Both the position numbers and the translations under genes were made by a program. Source: an uncultured Pelagibacteraceae bacterium (lineage in GTDB: Bacteria; Pseudomonadota; Alphaproteobacteria; Pelagibacterales; Pelagibacteraceae). From it: DNA of 64,000 nucleotides. The notes below the pieces were generated by a model that did no database searches, had not been told where the DNA came from, and saw only the letters and a program-made list of their open reading frames with translations. The stretch covers positions 1 to 64,000 of the forward strand of contig CACIUF010000001.1 of NCBI GenBank assembly GCA_902589765.1. The letters run 5' to 3'. Positions 25,260 through 35,173 of this stretch are shown here, piece after piece (position 1 is the first letter of the stretch; each line of letters begins with the position of its first letter).

Positions 25260-26222
25260 TTAGAATGCAAATGATAATGTGAACTCGTAACCTTCGAAGT
25301 CGTTAGTTGCAGTTCCATCCATAGAATTTACTTCGTTCATAGCACCAGCTAATGTCATTCCACCCATTGTGTATGAAGCAGAAATACCAGTAGACTCTTG
25401 GTCAGTTAAATTAGCTGCACTATCAAACTCTAACTCATGGTGACTGTAACCGATAGACATATCATCATTTACTGCGTAAGTAATACCAAAAGCAGTTGAC
25501 TCTTGACTGTTACTTGCAGTGTCATGATCTGCCTCTGATTGCTGTACACCAACAGTGAAAGCACCTACAGCATATTTAACATACATTGTAGAGTTATCAG
25601 TGTTTTTACTTACAGCAACTTGTTTATCAGCAGCAGCATAACCTAAAGTTAGGCCTTCAACCATTTCTGGTGATAACGCAATAGCAAAGTCAGTAAATGA
25701 CTCTTCTACTGCAGCAGCACCACCGTCATTTTGGTAAGCCATAGTAAACGTTGCACCACCGATGTTTGGCGACTTGTAAATAAACATGTTATTTCCACCG
25801 CCACCACCAATTACAGTTGGACTACCTGATGTAGATGTTCCATCTGTATCGATAATGTCCCATGCTTCTTCGTAAGCATTTGGAGTTACATCGTCAACAG
25901 CACCCATAGCAGATGAAGCACCATGACCATCGAAGATTAGGGTTCCCCAGTCTCCGCCCATAGACAAGCTGTAATCATCTAATGTACCACCGTCGATTTC
26001 GTATTTAACAGTTATAGCGACTCCATTATCTGTTTCACCGCTAGCACTAAAGTTTAGACTATCACCCATGTAAAAGCCGTTCCCTCTAGTTCCATTTCCT
26101 CTGTTAGTGTCGTCAAAAGATATTGAAGCACCACCTGATACTGACATATCAGCAGCACCAGCAGAGAAAGAAACAAGAGAACCAGCTAAAGCTGATAATC
26201 CGATTTTTTTCAAATTGTTCAT
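25260..26222 (-). CDS. Major outer-membrane porin (general porin family)
   Basis: I choose the ATG at 26222 (320 aa), which starts MNNLKKIGLSALAGSLVSFS with a clear signal peptide cut after AGAA. A perfect AAGGAG lies 8 bases upstream. The mature part is rich in Gly, Ala, Ser, Asp and Thr, with alternating amphipathic strands and the final strand EGYEFTLSFAF ending in Phe, as in Gram-negative porins of the Porin_4 type. It forms a beta-barrel channel in the outer membrane. Base composition is visibly higher in G+C than its neighbours, and codon use is balanced, consistent with high expression. A strong terminator sits 25 bases beyond its stop. Confidence 0.9.
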   Translation of the reverse strand: MNNLKKIGLSALAGSLVSFSAGAADMSVSGGASISFDDTNRGNGTRGNGFYMGDSLNFSASGETDNGVAITVKYEIDGGTLDDYSLSMGGDWGTLIFDGHGASSAMGAVDDVTPNAYEEAWDIIDTDGTSTSGSPTVIGGGGGNNMFIYKSPNIGGATFTMAYQNDGGAAAVEESFTDFAIALSPEMVEGLTLGYAAADKQVAVSKNTDNSTMYVKYAVGAFTVGVQQSEADHDTASNSQESTAFGITYAVNDDMSIGYSHHELEFDSAANLTDQESTGISASYTMGGMTLAGAMNEVNSMDGTATNDFEGYEFTLSFAF

Positions 26223-26423
26223 ATTAATTACTCCTTTGTAATTGTTTGTTATTAATAATAAACGTGAGCAAAATAACATTTTATGACCAAAAAACCCCTT
26301 AATTGCCTTTTTTTTGATATTTATTTAAATGATGTTGCAAATATATCACACAAAAAATATGAATTTTTTTAATTATTTTAGATTTAAATGTATATTTATT
26401 CTTATTTCATCTAAAAACTGAAA
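26223..26423. promoter_or_regulatory. Divergent intergenic region with porin leader and Shine-Dalgarno
   Basis: This 201-base gap separates the porin from the divergent lipoprotein gene. On the minus strand, CAAAGGAG at 26231-26238 is the strongest Shine-Dalgarno sequence I saw in the window and fixes the porin start at 26222. The rest is A/T runs with a GGGG/CCCC spot near 26295. The long gap suggests a leader and regulated promoters for the porin, but no convincing -35/-10 pair could be assigned by eye. Confidence 0.6.
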
Positions 26424-26993
26424 ATGCTTAAATTTCTTCAAAACATAAAATTAGTCATTTTTTTGCTAATGATTTTAATCCTATCATCTTGCTCAAAAGG
26501 TTTTTTTAAACCTGGCGATGCCAGAAAAAACCCACCTGATCCAAAACTTAGGGTGAAGAAGAATTTAGAGGAAGGAAAAGGATTTAGAATAGATAACATG
26601 ATGAAGGGTGGAAGCGGTGCAACTAACTTTGAATTTGCAAGCTCCAATGAATTATGGCGAGCTTCTCTTGATGTTTTGGATTTTATGCCATTGACCTCTG
26701 CTAACTATAGTGGTGGAATAATAATAACTGATTGGTATTCTGAGCAAGGTAATGCTGATGAGTCTCTTAAAATTACAATAAGATTTTTAAGTAACGAAAT
26801 TAGATCTGATGCTATAGATGTTGATGTCTTTTATAAAAAATGTGTTACACCAAGTAATTGCAGTATTAATAAACAAGATGGACAATTAAAAAAAGAAATT
26901 ACCAAACAAATACTTGCAAAAGCAACTATTTTTAAAAAGCAGTCTAAAGATAAGAATTTTAAACCTTATCAAATGAGTACCCCCGGAGACTAG
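26424..26993 (+). CDS. DUF3576-type lipoprotein
   Basis: The 189-aa product has a lipoprotein signal peptide (LVIFLLMILILSSC, with the LSSC lipobox near residue 23). The mature region contains DARKNPPDPKLRVKKNLEEG and GGSGATNFEFASSNELWRAS, then DFMPLTSANYSGGIIITDWY. This matches the alphaproteobacterial DUF3576 family of outer-membrane lipoproteins, whose function is unknown. It precedes leuS by 20 bases, and the next downstream lipoprotein, LptE, follows leuS, so envelope and translation genes share one likely transcript. It diverges from the porin. Confidence 0.83.
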   Translation: MLKFLQNIKLVIFLLMILILSSCSKGFFKPGDARKNPPDPKLRVKKNLEEGKGFRIDNMMKGGSGATNFEFASSNELWRASLDVLDFMPLTSANYSGGIIITDWYSEQGNADESLKITIRFLSNEIRSDAIDVDVFYKKCVTPSNCSINKQDGQLKKEITKQILAKATIFKKQSKDKNFKPYQMSTPGD

Positions 26994-27013
26994 CCTAAAA
27001 TATTTTTTTAGAA

Positions 27014-29548
27014 GTGGATAGATACAATTTTAAAATCGTTGAACAAAAATGGCAAGATTTTTGGGAAAAAAATAAAAGTTTCAAAGTAAAAACTGATCCT
27101 GCAAGGAAAAAATTTTATTGTCTTGAAATGTTCCCTTATCCCTCAGGAAAAATTCATATGGGTCATGTGAGAAATTACACCATAGGAGATGTATTGGCGC
27201 GTTACAAATCACTTCAAGGTTATAATGTTTTACATCCAATGGGCTGGGACTCATTTGGTATGCCAGCTGAAAATGCTGCAAGACAAAACAATCTTGACCC
27301 AAAGAAATGGACTGAAGCAAACATTTCAAATATGAAAACGCAACTAAAAAAACTAGGGTTATCAATAGATTGGGATAGAGAAATTTCTACTTGTAATAAA
27401 GATTATTACAAACATCAACAAGCTTTTTTCTTAGAATTATTTAAAAAAAAACTTGTATATAGAAAAGAAAATTATGTAAATTGGGATCCAGTTGATCAAA
27501 CAGTTCTAGCAAATGAACAAGTCATCGATGGTAAAGGTTGGCGTTCTGGAGCAGTTGTTGAGAGAAAAAAATTAAATCAATGGTTTTTTAATATATCCAA
27601 GTTTTCACAAGAGCTACTAGATGGTCTAGAGAAACTCGACTCTTGGCCAAACAAAGTGAAAACAATGCAAAAAAATTGGATTGGAAAATCTTTTGGATGT
27701 GAGATTGATTTTAAAATTGAGGGAGATTTACCCATTAAAAATATTAAATGTTTTACTACAAGACCAGATACCTTGTTTGGATTTTCCTTTTTAGCGTTGT
27801 CCGTAGATCACGAGATTTCAAAATTTTTTCAAAATAACAAGGATTTTTTGAATTTTAAGGAGGAATGTTCTAAAACTGGGACAACTGAAGAAGCGATAGC
27901 AGTTGGAGAAAAAATTGGTTTTAAAACAAATCTAGAAGCTGTAAATCCTTTAAATCCAAAACAAAAAGTACCAGTATATTTTGCAAACTTTGTACTTATG
28001 GATTATGGATTTGGTGCAGTTTTTGGTTGTCCTGCGCATGATCAACGAGATTTTGATTTCGCAAAAAAATATAATTTAGATATAAAAACTGTTGTACGAC
28101 CACTTGACAAAGATGAAAAATTTGAAGTAAGTGATGAGGCATATCCTGGGCCAGGTATCTTGATTAATTCTGATTTCCTTAATGGCCTTAAAGCACCAGA
28201 AAATTCTATTTCAGAGACAATAAAGATTTTAGAGGAAAAAAAATTAGGAAAAAAACAAATTAACTTTAGACTAAAAGACTGGGGTGTTTCTAGACAGAGA
28301 TATTGGGGATGTCCAATCCCTATAGCTTACGATAAGGATGGCAAAGCTTACCCAATTCCGAAATCAATGTTACCGGTGGAATTACCAGAAAATATAGATC
28401 TTAATGTAAAAGGTAATCCACTCGATAGCCAGAATAATTGGAGAGAAATAAGTTTAGATGGAAAAAAGTTATTTAGGGAGACTGACACATTAGATACTTT
28501 TGTTTGCTCATCTTGGTATTATCTAAGATTCTGTTCGCCAACAGAAAGTGAATATGGATTTAAAAAAAAAGATATCGATTATTGGATGCCTGTAGATCAA
28601 TATATTGGTGGTGTTGAACATGCAATTTTACATTTACTTTATTCAAGATTTTTTATGCAAGCGTTATCACATGATAATAAAAATTTTGATATATTAGAGC
28701 CATTCAGTGGCCTGTTTACACAAGGAATGGTCTGTCATGAAACTTATAAAGATCCTAATAATAATTGGGTTAGTCCTGATGAAATTGAAAATATAGATGG
28801 TAAAAAATATCTTAAAAAAGATAAATCTAAATTAATTACAATCGGACCATCAGAGTCTATGTCAAAGTCAAAAAAAAATACAATCGATCCAGAAAATATA
28901 ATTGCTAATTATGGCGCTGACTCAGCAAGACTTTTTATTTTATCTGATAGTCCTCCAGAGAAAGATGTTCAGTGGTCAGAGGAAGGTATTCTCTCATCTT
29001 TTAAGTTTGTGCAGAAACTTTGGAAATTAAACGAAAAAATCGTAGATGAAATTAATAAAGATCATAACAAAGATAACGATGATGAAATTTCAAAATATAC
29101 CAATAAGTATTTAAAAAAAGTGCACGATAATCTTGAAAGTTTTAGTTATAATAAAATTGTAGCTAATTTATATGAAATGTACTCGTTCTTGAATAAGCAA
29201 ATAGAAAAAAAATACACGAAAAAAACAATTTTTGAAAATTATGAAAAAATTTTAATTGTTATGACCCCAATTTTACCACATTTTGCTAATGAGTGTCTAA
29301 GTATTATAAAGGCCAAGAATTTTAAATGGCCAAAATATAATACTTCAATGTTAAAAGAGGATACAATTAACATTGTTATACAAATTAATGGAAAAAAAAG
29401 AGGTCTTATACAAACAAAGCCAAATATAACTGAGGAAAAACTCTTTGAAATAATTAATAATAATGAGAAAATAAAAAAATATTTAGATCAAAAAAATATA
29501 AAAAGGAAAATTTATATAAAAGACAAACTTTTGAATATAATAATTTAA
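27014..29548 (+). CDS. leuS: Leucyl-tRNA synthetase
   Basis: LeuS charges tRNA-Leu. The 844-aa class I synthetase starts with GTG at 27014, giving [20 protein letters not shown], the usual LeuS N-terminus. HIGH-type residues lie in [19 protein letters not shown] near residue 38, and KMSKS is ESMSKSKKN near residue 616. The editing domain ([19 protein letters not shown] near 245) and the WGCPIPI segment near 433 are present. It is followed with no gap by lptE. Confidence 0.97.
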   Translation: MDRYNFKIVEQKWQDFWEKNKSFKVKTDPARKKFYCLEMFPYPSGKIHMGHVRNYTIGDVLARYKSLQGYNVLHPMGWDSFGMPAENAARQNNLDPKKWTEANISNMKTQLKKLGLSIDWDREISTCNKDYYKHQQAFFLELFKKKLVYRKENYVNWDPVDQTVLANEQVIDGKGWRSGAVVERKKLNQWFFNISKFSQELLDGLEKLDSWPNKVKTMQKNWIGKSFGCEIDFKIEGDLPIKNIKCFTTRPDTLFGFSFLALSVDHEISKFFQNNKDFLNFKEECSKTGTTEEAIAVGEKIGFKTNLEAVNPLNPKQKVPVYFANFVLMDYGFGAVFGCPAHDQRDFDFAKKYNLDIKTVVRPLDKDEKFEVSDEAYPGPGILINSDFLNGLKAPENSISETIKILEEKKLGKKQINFRLKDWGVSRQRYWGCPIPIAYDKDGKAYPIPKSMLPVELPENIDLNVKGNPLDSQNNWREISLDGKKLFRETDTLDTFVCSSWYYLRFCSPTESEYGFKKKDIDYWMPVDQYIGGVEHAILHLLYSRFFMQALSHDNKNFDILEPFSGLFTQGMVCHETYKDPNNNWVSPDEIENIDGKKYLKKDKSKLITIGPSESMSKSKKNTIDPENIIANYGADSARLFILSDSPPEKDVQWSEEGILSSFKFVQKLWKLNEKIVDEINKDHNKDNDDEISKYTNKYLKKVHDNLESFSYNKIVANLYEMYSFLNKQIEKKYTKKTIFENYEKILIVMTPILPHFANECLSIIKAKNFKWPKYNTSMLKEDTINIVIQINGKKRGLIQTKPNITEEKLFEIINNNEKIKKYLDQKNIKRKIYIKDKLLNIII

Positions 29549-30007
29549 ATGTTAAAAAAAATTTTTTTTGTAGTTTTATCATTAAGTCTATTAAGTAATT
29601 GTGAATATAGGCCAGTCTATTCTAACCAAAATTTTGTTGATTATAAAATCATCATAACAAATTTTACAGGTGATAAAGATATAAATAATTTGATAGCTAC
29701 AAACCTTAAAAGAAATAGTAAAAATGATTCCAATGAAATTATAAATATAAGTTTCAATACTAATTATTCAAAAAATGTTTTAGCCAAAAATACAACAGGC
29801 TCAATAACTGATTACCAAGCTAATGTAGTTACATTTTTTGCGATCAAAAAAAGAGATGGCTCAGAAAATTTTGAAGTAAATGAAAAATTTAATTTTAAAA
29901 AAATTGACGATAAATATGAAGAAAAAAATTATGAAAAAAATATTAAAAGAAATCTCGCTAATTCAATATCACAAAAGCTAATTCTCCGGCTTGCAATGAT
30001 TAAATGA
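29549..30007 (+). CDS. lptE: LPS-assembly lipoprotein LptE
   Basis: LptE plugs the LptD barrel that inserts lipopolysaccharide into the outer membrane. The 152-aa product has a lipoprotein signal peptide ending LLSNC (about residue 18), followed by EYRPVY, matching the C-G-F/Y-R-P-L/V-Y start of alphaproteobacterial LptE. The position between leuS and holA is the conserved leuS-lptE-holA arrangement, which supports the call more than the weakly conserved sequence does. It starts right after leuS and overlaps holA by 4 bases. Confidence 0.88.
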   Translation: MLKKIFFVVLSLSLLSNCEYRPVYSNQNFVDYKIIITNFTGDKDINNLIATNLKRNSKNDSNEIINISFNTNYSKNVLAKNTTGSITDYQANVVTFFAIKKRDGSENFEVNEKFNFKKIDDKYEEKNYEKNIKRNLANSISQKLILRLAMIK

Positions 30008-30996
30008 TTCTAAAAACATTTGAATTAAATAAAATCAAAAACAATACGATTTTCCACTTATTATACGGCAAAAATGAGGGTTTAAAATCAGAATGCATTA
30101 ACGAAATAATAAAAAGATATAAAGGAAAAATTTTTAAATATGATGAAAAACAGATCAAAGATGAAATTGAACCTTTTTATGAAAATGTTTTATCTGGCTC
30201 ATTATTCGATAATAATAAGGTCATAATAATTAACAGAGCTACAGATAAAATTTATGAAATTATTCTGAACTTGATTGATCGGGATTTAGATAATATTAAA
30301 ATAATTTTAAATGCAGATCTATTAGAAACAAAATCAAAGCTAAGATCTCTTTTTGAAAAAAATAAAGATTTAATTTGCATTCCTACATATCAAGATAATA
30401 ATGAAACTCTATCAAGATTGACTGTATTAATTTTAAAAAAGGAAAACATCTCAATTTCACAACAAAATATAAATTTGATAGTTGAGAAATGTAATGGTGA
30501 TAGACAGAATTTACAGAATGAACTTAATAAAATAAAAAATTATGCTTCTAATAAAAAAAAAATTTCAACCGAAGAAATTGTAAAATTAATTAATTTAAGT
30601 GAAAATTATGGATTGTCAGAACTTATTGATAATTGTTTGGCCCAAAATAAAAATAAAACCATAAACATACTAAATGAAAATAATTATAATCCTGAAGATA
30701 GTATTATAATTTTAAGAACCTTCTTGGCCAAAGCTAAAAAAATTTTAAAACTTGCAACTCAATTAGAACGAAATAATGATATTAATAAAACAATTAATTC
30801 AGCTAAACCACCTATCTTTTGGAAAGATAAAGAAATTGTTAAAATACAACTTAGTAAATGGAAACTTAAAGAAATAAAAAAACTCATAAATAGTATAAGT
30901 GATGTAGAACTAGAGATAAAAAAAAATTATAACAATTCTTTATGTATAACTACCAACTTTATTATAGAAAAAAGCAATTCTAAAATTAATAATTAG
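30004..30996 (+). CDS. holA: DNA polymerase III delta subunit HolA
   Basis: HolA opens the beta clamp in the clamp-loader complex. The 330-aa protein has the expected N-terminal FHLLYGKNEGLKSECINEII, GSLFDNNKVIIINRA near residue 66, and the helical middle NLIVEKCNGDRQNLQNELNK, which is typical of the delta subunit. It follows lptE with a 4-base overlap. Its last 11 bases overlap the convergent parB gene, leaving no room for a terminator between the two transcripts. Confidence 0.92.
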   Translation: MILKTFELNKIKNNTIFHLLYGKNEGLKSECINEIIKRYKGKIFKYDEKQIKDEIEPFYENVLSGSLFDNNKVIIINRATDKIYEIILNLIDRDLDNIKIILNADLLETKSKLRSLFEKNKDLICIPTYQDNNETLSRLTVLILKKENISISQQNINLIVEKCNGDRQNLQNELNKIKNYASNKKKISTEEIVKLINLSENYGLSELIDNCLAQNKNKTINILNENNYNPEDSIIILRTFLAKAKKILKLATQLERNNDINKTINSAKPPIFWKDKEIVKIQLSKWKLKEIKKLINSISDVELEIKKNYNNSLCITTNFIIEKSNSKINN

Positions 30997-31825
30997 ATTT
31001 AATAATATCAATTATTTTATTTAATTGCTCAACATCGTGATAAGCAAAAGTAATTGTTCCTTTGTTTTTTTTATTATTTTTAATTGATACATTTAAACCG
31101 ATTTTATCAGATATTGATTTTTCAAGATTCTGAATATTGGGATCATTACGTTTAATGTATAAACTTTTTTTCCTTTTAAAAATTTTAACAAAATTTTCTG
31201 ATTGACGAACAGATAGTTTTTTTTCGATAATTTTTTGTGCAACAAAGCTAGCATTTTCAAGACCAACTAATATTTTGGCGTGACCAGAAGATAATTTTTT
31301 GGTTTGAATTAAATCTAATACATCGCTAGGTAGAGTTAATATCCTAAGACAATTTGTAATATAACTTCTACTTTTCCCAATAAATTTTGAAACTTTTTCT
31401 TGATCATAAGAAAAATCATTAATTAGTCTTTGGTAACCTTGAGCTTCCTCCAGAGGGTTAAGATCATTTCTTTGAACATTTTCGACGATCGCAAATTCTA
31501 AAGATTTCAAATCATCTGCTTTAGTAACAACAACAGGCACCTCATGAAGACCAGCTTTTTGAGCTGCAAGCCATCGTCTTTCTCCAGCAATGATCTCGTA
31601 CTTCGAATTTTCATCTGATTTTCGAACTATAATTGGTTGAATAATTCCCCTTTCATTTATTGATTTTTTTAAATCATTCAAACTATCTTCATCGAAAATT
31701 TTTCTAGGTTGAAATTTATTTGGATAAAGATCACTAATTGGTAGTTTGTTAGTTGCTTCCACTGTCTTAGTTTCGCCTATTAATGATGATAATCCTCTGC
31801 CCAATCCTTTTTTGATCTTATTCAT
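30986..31825 (-). CDS. parB: Chromosome-partitioning protein ParB
   Basis: ParB binds parS, spreads as a CTP-dependent clamp and works with ParA to segregate origins. The 279-aa protein starts KKGLGRGLSSLIGE, has the NTPase/CTP-binding region NKFQPRKIFDEDSL, then IIAGERRWLAAQKAGL and EFAIVENVQRNDLNPLEEAQ (about residues 75-125). The helix-turn-helix follows around KVSKFIGKSRSYITNCLRIL, and a C-terminal dimerisation domain ends the protein. It forms a TAATG junction with parA. A likely parS site lies 1.4 kb upstream in rsmG. Confidence 0.97.
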   Translation of the reverse strand: MNKIKKGLGRGLSSLIGETKTVEATNKLPISDLYPNKFQPRKIFDEDSLNDLKKSINERGIIQPIIVRKSDENSKYEIIAGERRWLAAQKAGLHEVPVVVTKADDLKSLEFAIVENVQRNDLNPLEEAQGYQRLINDFSYDQEKVSKFIGKSRSYITNCLRILTLPSDVLDLIQTKKLSSGHAKILVGLENASFVAQKIIEKKLSVRQSENFVKIFKRKKSLYIKRNDPNIQNLEKSISDKIGLNVSIKNNKKNKGTITFAYHDVEQLNKIIDIIKSNY

Positions 31826-32619
31826 TAAGCTGCACTCCCAATTTGGTTCTCTTGGTTTATAAATTCATCTGTAAAACTATAGTAAGATTTACTACCGGGG
31901 CAATTTTTATCATAGATTAAAACAGGTACTCCATGCGAAGGGGCTTCAGATAATCTTACGTTACGTGGTATTACTGTTTGATATACCTTTTCCTTAAAAT
32001 AATTTCTTGCCTCTTGTTCAACTTGTGAAGATAATTTATTTCTCCGGTCATACATTGTTAAAAGTATCCCTTGAATTTCTAAATTAGGGTTCAAATTAAC
32101 TTTAATGCGATCGATTGTTTTCATTAATTGAGTTAAGCCTTCTAGTGCAAAAAATTCTGTCTGAAGAGGAACCAAAAGAGAATTTGAGCAAACAAGAGCC
32201 ATTACAGTCAATAAACTCAAAGATGGTGGACAATCTATAAGTATATAATCATATAATCCTCCAGAATCATTTAAATATGCGGTTAATTTTAATTTTAGAA
32301 TAAATGCACGATCGCTATCCCCAGCTGTTTCGACCTCTAAACCAGATAAATCGACATTTGATGTTATCAGATCTAGATTATCAAATTTAGTTTTTTTAAT
32401 TACCTCTGAAATAGACTTAGTCCCATTTAAGATACCATAAATAGTTTCATCAGACCTTTCAATATTAGATAAACCTAGACCAGTTGTTGCGTTTCCTTGA
32501 GGGTCTAAATCAATTATTAAAATTTTTTTTCCCTGCTGTGTTAATGCAGATGCAAGATTTATCACTGTTGTTGTTTTGCCAACTCCACCCTTCTGATTTA
32601 TAATAGAAATAATTTTCAT
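31825..32619 (-). CDS. parA: Chromosome-partitioning ATPase ParA (Soj)
   Basis: ParA is a deviant-Walker ATPase that forms the nucleoid gradient that pulls ParB-parS complexes. The 264-aa protein starts MKIISIINQKGGVGKTTTVI, with the deviant Walker A motif KGGVGKTT near residues 10-17. The DLDPQGNATTGLG segment near 40 and YDYILIDCPPSLSLLTV near 125 are also family marks. It shares one base with rsmG upstream and one with parB downstream (TAATG junctions), so mnmG-rsmG-parA-parB forms one tightly packed operon near the putative origin. Confidence 0.97.
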   Translation of the reverse strand: MKIISIINQKGGVGKTTTVINLASALTQQGKKILIIDLDPQGNATTGLGLSNIERSDETIYGILNGTKSISEVIKKTKFDNLDLITSNVDLSGLEVETAGDSDRAFILKLKLTAYLNDSGGLYDYILIDCPPSLSLLTVMALVCSNSLLVPLQTEFFALEGLTQLMKTIDRIKVNLNPNLEIQGILLTMYDRRNKLSSQVEQEARNYFKEKVYQTVIPRNVRLSEAPSHGVPVLIYDKNCPGSKSYYSFTDEFINQENQIGSAA

Positions 32620-33263
32620 TAAATTTTTTTTTCCATATTTTTAATATTCAATAAAAATGAATCCTCACTTGTTACACTTTTTTTTTCCTCATAATCTAAG
32701 TTCCAAATTTTAAGAGTATCATTTAAAATTTTTCTTCCACTTTTACCCATAAATAAAATAATATTTTTATAATTCCGAAAATTTTTTTGCACTAAATCAA
32801 GAATTATAGGCATTGGTTTAAAAGCTCTGGTCATAATCGTTCCAGTTTCAATATTTTTAATTTTAAAAATATCTTTTTGTATAATTTCTGTGTTAAGCTC
32901 TAATTTTTCTGAGACATCTTTTAAGAAAGCACATTTGTGATAACTTTTTTCGTAAAGTTGGACTTTCATGCTGTTTTTTAATTTCTTCATTAAGACTGCA
33001 ATTATTATACCGGGCATTCCACCCCCAGATCCTAAATCTGAAGTTGTATTACTATTTAAATCAACAAAATCAATTATTTGCGCTGAATCAATTATATGTC
33101 TTTGTCTTATAGCACCTTTTTCAGATTTTTTTTTACTAATTATGTTAATTTCCTTATTTTTTTTTTGAATCATGCTTATTAAGCTTTCAAGATCATTACA
33201 AGTTTCACGTGAAACATTAAATCTATTAATTTGAGAGTAATTTTTAGAAATTATCGAATCCAT
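32619..33263 (-). CDS. rsmG: 16S rRNA (guanine527-N7)-methyltransferase RsmG (GidB)
   Basis: RsmG methylates G527 of 16S rRNA using SAM. The 214-aa protein has the SAM-binding SDLGSGGGMPGIIIAVL near residue 75 and IMTRAFKPM near residue 144, both typical. The N-terminal NVSRETC (about residues 16-22) is encoded by a parS palindrome, a coincidence of coding and partition sequence known from many bacterial gidB genes. The gene sits between mnmG and parA with 1-base overlaps on both sides. Confidence 0.95.
   Translation of the reverse strand: MDSIISKNYSQINRFNVSRETCNDLESLISMIQKKNKEINIISKKKSEKGAIRQRHIIDSAQIIDFVDLNSNTTSDLGSGGGMPGIIIAVLMKKLKNSMKVQLYEKSYHKCAFLKDVSEKLELNTEIIQKDIFKIKNIETGTIMTRAFKPMPIILDLVQKNFRNYKNIILFMGKSGRKILNDTLKIWNLDYEEKKSVTSEDSFLLNIKNMEKKI
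33201..33216. promoter_or_regulatory. parS: parS centromere-like site inside rsmG
   Basis: The 16-mer AGTTTCACGTGAAACA matches the bacterial parS consensus TGTTTCACGTGAAACA at 15 of 16 positions; its inner 14 bases (33202-33215) form a perfect palindrome. It is the only such match I found in the window. It lies within the parAB operon, inside rsmG codons for NVSRET, and about 10.6 kb from the putative oriC, within the usual distance for parS sites. Confidence 0.93.
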
Positions 33264-35134
33264 TAAGCTATATGCTTAATAGACTTTCTTTTAACGTGTG
33301 ACAACAAAATATATACAGCAGCTGGGGTAATTCCGTCAATCCGAAGTGCTTGGCCCATAGTTTTTGGTCTTATTTCCTTAAATTTTGCTTTTACTTCATT
33401 TGATAAACCAGAAAATTGGTCATAATCTATATTATCTGGAATAAGTAAATTCTCATCTCTTTTAAAAGCTAAGATATCTGCATTTTGCTTTTTTAAATAA
33501 CCCCTATAATGTGAGTTAATTTCTATTTGCTCATCAATCTCTAACCCAAAATCCTTAATTTCAGGCCAAATACTCCTTATTTTGCTCATATTAACGTCTT
33601 TTTGAGTTAAAATTTCATCTGCAGACCTTAAAATACCATCTTTAGCAATTTTTATCCCATGCCTATCTGCTTTTGTTGGAGATATACTTAAACTAGCCAT
33701 TTGAAACGATATTTCACTCATTTTTGCAAATTTATCCTCAAATTTTGATTTTCTTGCATCAGAAACTAGGCCAATTTTTATACCTTTATTCGTGAGCCTT
33801 AGATCGGCATTATCTGCTCTTAAACTTAACCTGTACTCAGCTCTTGAAGTAAACATTCTATAAGGCTCAGCTACACCTTTTGTAACTAAATCATCTATCA
33901 TAACCCCTATATAGGCGTCTGACCTATCAAGAATGAACGGCTCTTTACCCATAAATGACAATGCTGCATTTACACCCGCTACAAGACCTTGAGCTGCAGC
34001 CTCCTCATATCCTGTGGTTCCATTAATCTGACCAGCTAAAAATAGGTTCTTAATTTTTTTTGTCTCAAGAGTTAAAAAAAGCTCCCTAGGGTCTATATAG
34101 TCATATTCTATAGCATATCCTGGTCTGATTATTCTTACATTCTCTAAACCATTGATATTATTGAGTATTTCAGCTTGTACTACCTCAGGTAGAGAAGTTG
34201 ATATACCATTTGGGTAAATTGTATGGTCATGTAACCCTTCAGGCTCTAAAAATATTTGATGTCTCGTCTTGTCAGCAAACTTAACTATTTTATCTTCAAT
34301 TGATGGACAATATCTAGGACCTACTCCTTGAATGCTCCCAGAATACATCGCACTCTTGGATAAATTCTTTTCAATAATCTTATGCACTTTTTCATTTGTG
34401 TAAGTCATAGAACACGACACTTGTTTATTCGAAGTTGATTTCGTTAAGAAGGAAAAGAAATAAGGATTTTCATCAGCTGCTTGTTTTTCCAAATTTTTGA
34501 AATTTATTGTCCTGGCATCCAGTCTTGGTGGAGTACCTGTTTTTAATCTCCCTATTTTGAATTTATATTTTTCTAATTGTTCACTCAAACCTGTACTAGG
34601 TTTTTCATTATATCTTCCAGCAGGCGTGCGCTCATCACCTATATGTATTAATCCATTTAAAAATGTGCCAGTTGTGAGTATTATTTTATTACAATTAACC
34701 TTGTTACCTTTTAATGTTAAAAAGCCATTTATTGTATTATTAGTAAAAATAAACTTAATTACAGGATCTGAAAAAATGCTTAAATTACAATAGTTTACAA
34801 GTTTTTCTTGCATAAATTTCTTATATAATGATCTGTCAGATTGAGTTCTTGGACCTCTCACAGCTGGTCCTCTGCTTCTATTAAGTAACCTAAATTGTAT
34901 TCCTGATTTATCTGCAATTACTCCCATGACACCATCTAATGCATCTATTTCCCTAACTAAATGACCTTTACCCAAGCCACCAATTGCAGGATTACATGAC
35001 ATTTCACCAATAGTACTTTTATCATGAGTAAATAGGGCAGTATTTACGCCTAGACGTGCTGAGGCAGCTGCTGCCTCACAACCAGCATGACCACCTCCAA
35101 TTACAACGACATCAAATGAAAATTCATTTTTCAT
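33263..35134 (-). CDS. mnmG: tRNA uridine-5-carboxymethylaminomethyl modification enzyme MnmG (GidA)
   Basis: MnmG with MnmE installs the cmnm5 group at U34 of tRNAs. The 623-aa FAD protein has [20 protein letters not shown] at the N-terminus (dinucleotide-binding fold), [20 protein letters not shown] near residue 46, [12 protein letters not shown] near 200 and [17 protein letters not shown] near 370, all MnmG signatures. It overlaps rsmG by one base and is 39 bases downstream of its partner gene mnmE. Confidence 0.98.
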   Translation of the reverse strand: MKNEFSFDVVVIGGGHAGCEAAAASARLGVNTALFTHDKSTIGEMSCNPAIGGLGKGHLVREIDALDGVMGVIADKSGIQFRLLNRSRGPAVRGPRTQSDRSLYKKFMQEKLVNYCNLSIFSDPVIKFIFTNNTINGFLTLKGNKVNCNKIILTTGTFLNGLIHIGDERTPAGRYNEKPSTGLSEQLEKYKFKIGRLKTGTPPRLDARTINFKNLEKQAADENPYFFSFLTKSTSNKQVSCSMTYTNEKVHKIIEKNLSKSAMYSGSIQGVGPRYCPSIEDKIVKFADKTRHQIFLEPEGLHDHTIYPNGISTSLPEVVQAEILNNINGLENVRIIRPGYAIEYDYIDPRELFLTLETKKIKNLFLAGQINGTTGYEEAAAQGLVAGVNAALSFMGKEPFILDRSDAYIGVMIDDLVTKGVAEPYRMFTSRAEYRLSLRADNADLRLTNKGIKIGLVSDARKSKFEDKFAKMSEISFQMASLSISPTKADRHGIKIAKDGILRSADEILTQKDVNMSKIRSIWPEIKDFGLEIDEQIEINSHYRGYLKKQNADILAFKRDENLLIPDNIDYDQFSGLSNEVKAKFKEIRPKTMGQALRIDGITPAAVYILLSHVKRKSIKHIA

Positions 35135-35173
35135 GATGTAAATTTATAGTTGAAAAAAAATTTTACAAGGTTC

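Noticed and set aside
26295-26310. CCCCTTAA spot upstream of the porin as a terminator or sigma32 box
   Set aside because: There is no paired stem, and no CTTGAA element lies at the right distance on either strand.
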